Notes under the pieces: generated by a model
Database searches by the model: none
What the model was told of the DNA's origin: nothing
Seen by the model: only the letters and a program-made list of their open reading frames with translations
Part shown: positions 59,942 to 64,000 of the stretch, piece after piece
How the letters are laid out: every line of letters starts with the position of its first letter
How positions within the stretch are numbered: the first letter of the stretch is position 1
Made by a program: the position numbers and the translations under genes
Source: Bin87 sp034423115
Lineage (GTDB): Bacteria; Chloroflexota; Dehalococcoidia; Lucifugimonadales; UBA3495
DNA: 64,000 nucleotides
Direction: 5' to 3'
NCBI GenBank assembly: GCA_034423115.1
Contig: DAOUJD010000073.1
Coordinates: 1-64,000, forward strand

Positions 59942-60778
59942 TTACGTTACATCAGGGGCGTCATCGCCGCGCCCAGCCAATGCGGCTACCACACGCGCAC
60001 CACGCTGGGCCGCCTCGGCGTCAGGTCCGTCGGCAAGTGCCCCCACCAAGGCGCTGCCAACCACGGCAGCGTCGGCGCGTTCGCCCACGTTCAAAACGTG
60101 CTCACGCTGGGAGATTCCGAACCCGACGGCTACGGGCAGGTCCGTTCGTTGACGTACCCGTTCGACGAGGTCCAATCCGCGTTCTGAAACCTCGGTACGG
60201 GCGCCGGTGACTCCGGTGACGCTGATGCAATATACGAATCCGCCGCCTATTTCCGTATATTGGGTGATGCTTTTGTCGGTACTGGTGGGCGCCAGCAACG
60301 GGATCAGATGGATACCGTGTTTCGACAATGCATCCACCAGCGGGGCCGCCTCATCGCCCGGCAAATCCACGATGATCAATCCGTCCACCGTGGCCTCCGC
60401 GCATGCGGATGCGAATTTTTCGAGACCGTATGATAGCAACGTGTTGTAGTAACCCATCAAAATCAACGGAGTATCGCCGATCTGAGAGCGCAGCTGGGTG
60501 GCGGTGTCCAGGCACGTTTGCGTAGTCGTGCCATTCTGCAGGGCGGCAAAGCTGGACTGCTGGATGACCGGACCCTCGCCAATGGCATCGCTGAACGGGA
60601 TGCCCAACTCCACTGCATCCGCGCCCGCGGCAACCAGGCCGGGCACTACATCCAGGGCGGCGTCGGGATAGGGATGTCCAACGGTAACGAAGACCACCAG
60701 GCCGGTCCGTCCCTCCTCTTTGAGTGAAGCGAACTTGGCGGCGATGCGGTCGGTTCGGGTAGATGAATCGGTAACCAT
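59942..60778 (-). CDS. trpA: tryptophan synthase alpha chain
   Basis: A 278-residue TrpA that cleaves indoleglycerol phosphate to indole. It has FVTVGHPYPDAALDVV near the N-terminus, the catalytic Glu in VELGIPFSD, GYYNTLLSYGLEKFA, IIVDLPGDEAAPL and YCISVTGVTGAR. The second catalytic acid, Asp of the usual PFSDP.ADGP segment, is Glu here (SDAIGEGP), an unusual change. No trpB or other trp gene is adjacent. It follows cysC by 40 nt on the same strand. Confidence 0.94.
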   Translation of the reverse strand: MVTDSSTRTDRIAAKFASLKEEGRTGLVVFVTVGHPYPDAALDVVPGLVAAGADAVELGIPFSDAIGEGPVIQQSSFAALQNGTTTQTCLDTATQLRSQIGDTPLILMGYYNTLLSYGLEKFASACAEATVDGLIIVDLPGDEAAPLVDALSKHGIHLIPLLAPTSTDKSITQYTEIGGGFVYCISVTGVTGARTEVSERGLDLVERVRQRTDLPVAVGFGISQREHVLNVGERADAAVVGSALVGALADGPDAEAAQRGARVVAALAGRGDDAPDVT

Positions 60779-60817
60779 CGGTAGCCTTTGCAGTTGGTGG
60801 GTGATGAATAACGTAGC

Positions 60818-61438
60818 CTACGGCCCGGTTGGTGTCCAGTCGCCGACCAGCAACTCTCGATCCACAAGATACTTGGTAATCTCGTCGGCGCAATCGGAGG
60901 GGTTGCATTGGCCGGCGTCGATGACCATTTCGGGAGATTCCGGACGCTCGAACGGAGAATCAATGCCGGTGAAGTTGGAAAGCTCGCCAGCCCTGGCACG
61001 GCGGTAGAGTCCCTTTTGGTCGCGTTGCTCGCATATCGCCTGCGGCGTATCAACGAAGACCTCGACAAATAGACCCTCAGGGAACAAGTTTCTCGCGAAA
61101 TCCCTCTCAGCCTTGAACGGCGAGATACACGCAACCAGGGTGATCAACCCGGAATCGTACATCAAGTTGGCGACCTCAGCGGTGCGGCGGACGTTTTCGT
61201 GCCGATCTTTCACCGTGAACCCCAAGTCCCGATTCAACCCGTGGCGGAGGTTATCTCCGTCCAGCACGTAGGCATGGCGGTGCAGGTCATGGAGCCGCTT
61301 GGCCATCACGTTCGCCAGCGTCGTTTTGCCGGCTCCAGGCAGCCCGGTGAACCACAACACGAAAGGTTGCTGCTCGAGCAGGTGGACCCGGTCGGCCATC
61401 GAAATAGCGTAGTTTTGCCAGACCACATCGTGATTCAT
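60818..61438 (-). CDS. cysC: adenylyl-sulfate kinase
   Basis: A 206-residue APS kinase forming PAPS. It has the P-loop FTGLPGAGKTTLANVM, DGDNLRHGLNRDLGF, VACISPFKAERDFAR, VEVFVDTPQAICEQRDQKGLY and FTGIDSPFERPESPE. No ATP sulfurylase (cysN/cysD or sat) lies next to it. A TATAAT-type -10 is found about 40 nt upstream. It precedes trpA by 40 nt. Confidence 0.95.
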   Translation of the reverse strand: MNHDVVWQNYAISMADRVHLLEQQPFVLWFTGLPGAGKTTLANVMAKRLHDLHRHAYVLDGDNLRHGLNRDLGFTVKDRHENVRRTAEVANLMYDSGLITLVACISPFKAERDFARNLFPEGLFVEVFVDTPQAICEQRDQKGLYRRARAGELSNFTGIDSPFERPESPEMVIDAGQCNPSDCADEITKYLVDRELLVGDWTPTGP

Positions 61439-61476
61439 GGCTATCTGCGATTGCTCCCTAGCGAATTGCGCGGCGA

Positions 61477-61482
61477 ATTATA
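61477..61482 (-). promoter_or_regulatory. -10 element of cysC
   Basis: TATAAT on the minus strand ends about 38 nt before the cysC ATG; a weak TTGTAG lies 19 nt further upstream. Confidence 0.45.
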
Positions 61483-61501
61483 CCCCAACGTTTTGACGCA
61501 C

Positions 61502-62344
61502 CTACAATCCAACGATTACACCCAAGGTAGCAATCAAGTTTTGACCCGCATGGACTCCGATGCCGGGCCAAATTGATCCTGTCTGCCAATAAAGCGCTCC
61601 CAGAAGAAGACCGGTGATAAACACGGGGATGATTATTGAAGGTTGGAAGTGCAAAACGGCGAAAATCGCGGCCGATACGATTATCCCCGGCGCCATTCCC
61701 CAACGATTTACGAGGCCTCGAAGCACGAACCCCCTGAAAAATACTTCCTCAGCGATTGGCGTTATGACCGCAAGAGCGATGACGGTCAGGATCGACAACG
61801 CGCCCGGCAGGACGAGATCGGATGGCAAGTCGGCAGGGACCAAAATTTCGATACCCAAGTATGTGGTAACCATCACGTATAACTGAATTGCGCCAAGGCT
61901 GGCGCCCAGGGCAAAGAAGCTGACGATCATCGTGCGCCAATAAGCCGTCCTGGATTTCCTGAGGCCGTAAAGCGCCGGGTCAACTGGCCACGAGCGAGTG
62001 GTCAATATCCAAACCAGGCCCAGTTGAACAGCTCCCAATATGCCGGCCGCTATCACAGTGGTGGTGGATAGCGTCAGCACCAGCGCTAACAAGGACACCA
62101 GGATCGCGGTCGGCACCAACGCCAAGATGCCGAGGGTGGCCGGCCACATCCCCCACGACCCGGGACCCATTCGCTCCCGGATCAGGAGTTGTTGCTCGGT
62201 CAGCGCAGGTTCAGCGTGACCGATATCGGTGCAGGCCGGGATGGGCTGATCGGCATTGACGGGGAGTTTTTCGCCGCACGCAGGGCAGAAATTCCCCCGT
62301 TGGGGTAGATCAGCGCCGCAATGTACGCAATGCGTGTACGTCAT
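61502..62344 (-). CDS. CPBP family membrane protease with N-terminal zinc ribbon
   Basis: A 280-residue protein. Residues 6-27 form a zinc ribbon (CVHCGAD ... CPACGEK). Residues about 75-280 are an eight-helix CPBP/Abi domain with the EExxxR motif in PIAEEVFFRGFVLRGL, HFQPSIIIPVFITGLLLG and the C-terminal HAGQN. CPBP proteins include CAAX-type proteases and bacteriocin-immunity proteins; the substrate is unknown. The ATG at 62344 is preceded by a TATACT promoter element about 45 nt upstream and has no Shine-Dalgarno. The gene ends 20 nt beyond the cysC -10 element, on the same strand. Confidence 0.88.
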   Translation of the reverse strand: MTYTHCVHCGADLPQRGNFCPACGEKLPVNADQPIPACTDIGHAEPALTEQQLLIRERMGPGSWGMWPATLGILALVPTAILVSLLALVLTLSTTTVIAAGILGAVQLGLVWILTTRSWPVDPALYGLRKSRTAYWRTMIVSFFALGASLGAIQLYVMVTTYLGIEILVPADLPSDLVLPGALSILTVIALAVITPIAEEVFFRGFVLRGLVNRWGMAPGIIVSAAIFAVLHFQPSIIIPVFITGLLLGALYWQTGSIWPGIGVHAGQNLIATLGVIVGL

Positions 62345-62488
62345 GAAAAACAGATACCAAGAGGGACTAGTTTTGACAGTATAGCCCAAGGAAAATACCA
62401 GATTGCCAACGGTGTCGGCATACGCCATAATGACGCCCGCTATCCGGCAAATCAGTCTGATACTGCGCTTTTGTCATCGCAGGTTTTC

Positions 62489-62692
62489 ATGTCCAACGAC
62501 GCAGAATCCAACATCAGCGAACAAGCATTTCTCGGTGTGGCAGCCGCGAATGGCCTCGACACGTCCGATCATGAGCGCATGGCGGACCTGCGCGCGCGGG
62601 TGTCCCTGATGCGGCAAGGATTGGCGCGCGTGTACGAGATCGATGTATCAGGGGCCGAGTCCCCGTCCGTTTTCATCCCTGAGCGCCGGTAA
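62489..62692 (+). CDS. AtzG/GatC-like small subunit of an amidase
   Basis: A 67-residue protein ending ESPSVFIPERR, which resembles the end of DUF4089/AtzG small subunits (PAPVF-P pattern). Its leading part is a short helical stretch with HERMADLRARVSLMRQG. These proteins form complexes with amidase-signature enzymes, and the amidase gene follows after 43 nt. GatC of the tRNA amidotransferase is an alternative, though it is normally longer. Confidence 0.6.
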   Translation: MSNDAESNISEQAFLGVAAANGLDTSDHERMADLRARVSLMRQGLARVYEIDVSGAESPSVFIPERR

Positions 62693-62735
62693 CCACTGCC
62701 GATTACCCGTATCGCCGCGCCCTGAGAGGCCCCTT

Positions 62736-64000
62736 ATGCCCGACGCCGATCTCCATTACAAGTCAGTTTGGGAATTATCCGGGCTGATCCGAAATGGCGA
62801 TGTCTCTCCGGTGGACGTAGTTGAAGCGTGTCTGGCCCGGATCGAAGCGACGGAGCCAACGCTGAACTCCTTCATCACCCTGTTGCCGGAGCAGGCCAGG
62901 GCAGCGGCTCAGAGGGCCGAGCAGGAAATCAGCCGCGGCAATCATCGCGGGCCGCTCCACGGGATTCCGGTCGGGTTGAAAGACCTCTTTGAAACGGCGG
63001 GAATCCGGACGACTTCGGGCACGCGCATCTATGACAACTTCGTTCCCACTGAGGATTGCACGGTCGCTGCCAGGTTCGCGCAGGCCGGAGCCATCCTGAT
63101 GGGCAAACTGAACATGCACCCGTTGGCGTTCGGGCCCACGGGAGAAAACGGCGACTACGGGCACATGCACAACCCTTGGAATCCCGAACGCGTCACAGGA
63201 GGTTCCAGCGGGGGCAGTGGGTCAGCAGCCGCAGCTGGGCAGTGTCACATCACCATGGGGAGCGACACCGGGGGCAGCGTGCGCATACCGGCTGCGTTGT
63301 GCGGTATCGTTGGCTTGAAACCCACATACGGGCGTGTGAGCAGGGCAGGACTGACGCCTCTCTCCTGGTGCCTGGACCATCCGGGGCCGATGGTGCGCAC
63401 CGTTGAGGACGCCGCTTTGACCATGAACGTCATCGCGGGCCGGGATCCGCGCGACCCGGCGACGGCGGACGTTCAGGTGCCCGACTATACGGAGGCGCTT
63501 ACCGGAGACATTCGCGGTCTGCGAATCGGAGTGGTGCGGGAATATTTCGAAACCGAAATCGATTCTGGCGTTGCGGAGATAGTGCAACGCGCCATCGCCG
63601 ATTTGGGCGAGATGGGCGCGGAGATCGTCGATGTCTCTCTCCCTTTGTACGAGTATGCGCAGCCGATCAGCAACGCGATACTCAGTTCAGAAGCTACCGC
63701 CGCGCATCGAGATCTGGTGCTGAGGGACGGCGACAAGCTCTATCCGCAAGTGAGGGATCGCCTTGAGGAAGGACTGTTCATCACGGCGGCCGAGTATCTG
63801 CGCGCGCAACAGGCCAGACAGGTTTTCTGCGCTCAGGTGGACGAGTTGTTGCAACAGGTTGATCTGTTGGCCGGTCCGGTTGAACCCGTTACCGCGCCGG
63901 TGTTACTGGAGCGGCGGATCGACGTCGGCGGGGAATCGTTGCCCGCGGTCCCATTGCTGACCAAGTACACCCGCGTGTACAACATCACGGGTTCTCCCGC
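62736..64000 (+). CDS. amidase signature family enzyme (partial, cut by window end)
   Basis: At least 421 residues of an amidase-signature enzyme. The catalytic lysine is in VGLKDLFETAG near residue 80. The cis-Ser and nucleophile Ser are in the TGGSSGGSGSAAAAG segment and the GSDTGGSVRIPAALCG motif near residues 150-190. Substrate could be an amide, carbamate or glutamine (GatA type). The start at 62736 follows GAGAGG. The 3' end and stop lie beyond the window. It is probably co-transcribed with the preceding small protein. Confidence 0.93.
   Translation, partial: MPDADLHYKSVWELSGLIRNGDVSPVDVVEACLARIEATEPTLNSFITLLPEQARAAAQRAEQEISRGNHRGPLHGIPVGLKDLFETAGIRTTSGTRIYDNFVPTEDCTVAARFAQAGAILMGKLNMHPLAFGPTGENGDYGHMHNPWNPERVTGGSSGGSGSAAAAGQCHITMGSDTGGSVRIPAALCGIVGLKPTYGRVSRAGLTPLSWCLDHPGPMVRTVEDAALTMNVIAGRDPRDPATADVQVPDYTEALTGDIRGLRIGVVREYFETEIDSGVAEIVQRAIADLGEMGAEIVDVSLPLYEYAQPISNAILSSEATAAHRDLVLRDGDKLYPQVRDRLEEGLFITAAEYLRAQQARQVFCAQVDELLQQVDLLAGPVEPVTAPVLLERRIDVGGESLPAVPLLTKYTRVYNITGSP

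Overview
The window looks like the chromosome of an uncultured Chloroflexota bacterium, probably a Dehalococcoidia/SAR202-type lineage. This placement is inferred and rests on four things. A 23S rRNA gene has its own promoter and no 16S in front of it. Metabolic genes of the kind common in that group are present (MmgE/PrpD, F420-type LLM oxidoreductase, NIPSNAP, BKACE, enoyl-CoA hydratases, a molybdenum hydroxylase, P450). A myo-inositol/phosphatidylinositol gene cluster is present, and promoters resemble sigma70 with a strong TATAAT-type -10. Coding density is high and most genes from 10.5 to 18.5 kb and from 30 to 49 kb lie on the minus strand.

Layout. 0-10.5 kb: 5' part of 23S rRNA, enoyl-CoA hydratase, MOSC protein, ammonium transporter, two tiny membrane proteins, MmgE/PrpD, NIPSNAP, an orphan PD-(D/E)XK-like protein, an LLM oxidoreductase, a SnoaL-like protein and a ferritin-like/VIT iron transporter. 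10.5-18.5 kb (minus): dnaJ, prmA, an atypical protein kinase, a PP2C phosphatase, inositol-3-phosphate synthase, a PimA-like glycosyltransferase, a CDP-alcohol phosphatidyltransferase and an alpha/beta hydrolase. 18.7-24.2 kb: cupin, P450, tRNA-Gln, a beta-hydroxyacid dehydrogenase, RNase P RNA, HpcH/HpaI aldolase and a MeaB-like GTPase. 24.2-30.1 kb: SPFH/NfeD pair, an IS701-like element broken by a stop codon inside a G-rich spacer, an enoyl-CoA hydratase and a small repeat protein.

30.2-36.5 kb is a compact histidine operon, hisZ-like, hisG, a Zn-phospholipase-C-like gene, hisD, hisC, hisB, with overlapping junctions. 36.6-49.3 kb holds two SDR genes, birA, glyS and a cobalamin block: cbiE, cobN, a small protein, cbtB, cbtA and a fused ChlI/ChlD chelatase. 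The cobalamin block is headed by a promoter, a cobalamin riboswitch and a terminator. 49.4-57.2 kb: DUF3352-like membrane protein, a MoaD-like protein, a molybdenum hydroxylase large subunit, BKACE, rhomboid protease, a cytidylate-kinase-like protein and a GNAT.

57.3-64 kb: DAHP synthase preceded by an apparent transcription attenuator. Its parts are a promoter, a 34-codon leader peptide with eight Phe/Tyr codons among twelve, and a 12-bp terminator hairpin. Then come a 1.2-kb non-coding stretch with GC-rich palindromes, trpA, cysC, a CPBP-type membrane protein, an AtzG-like small protein and an amidase cut by the window edge.

The most interesting observations are the aromatic attenuator in front of DAHP synthase, the phosphoesterase-like gene embedded in the his operon (a candidate for the missing histidinol-phosphate phosphatase), and the ino1/PimA-like/PIP-synthase cluster. 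All functional statements come from reading motifs in the sequence; no database search was run.
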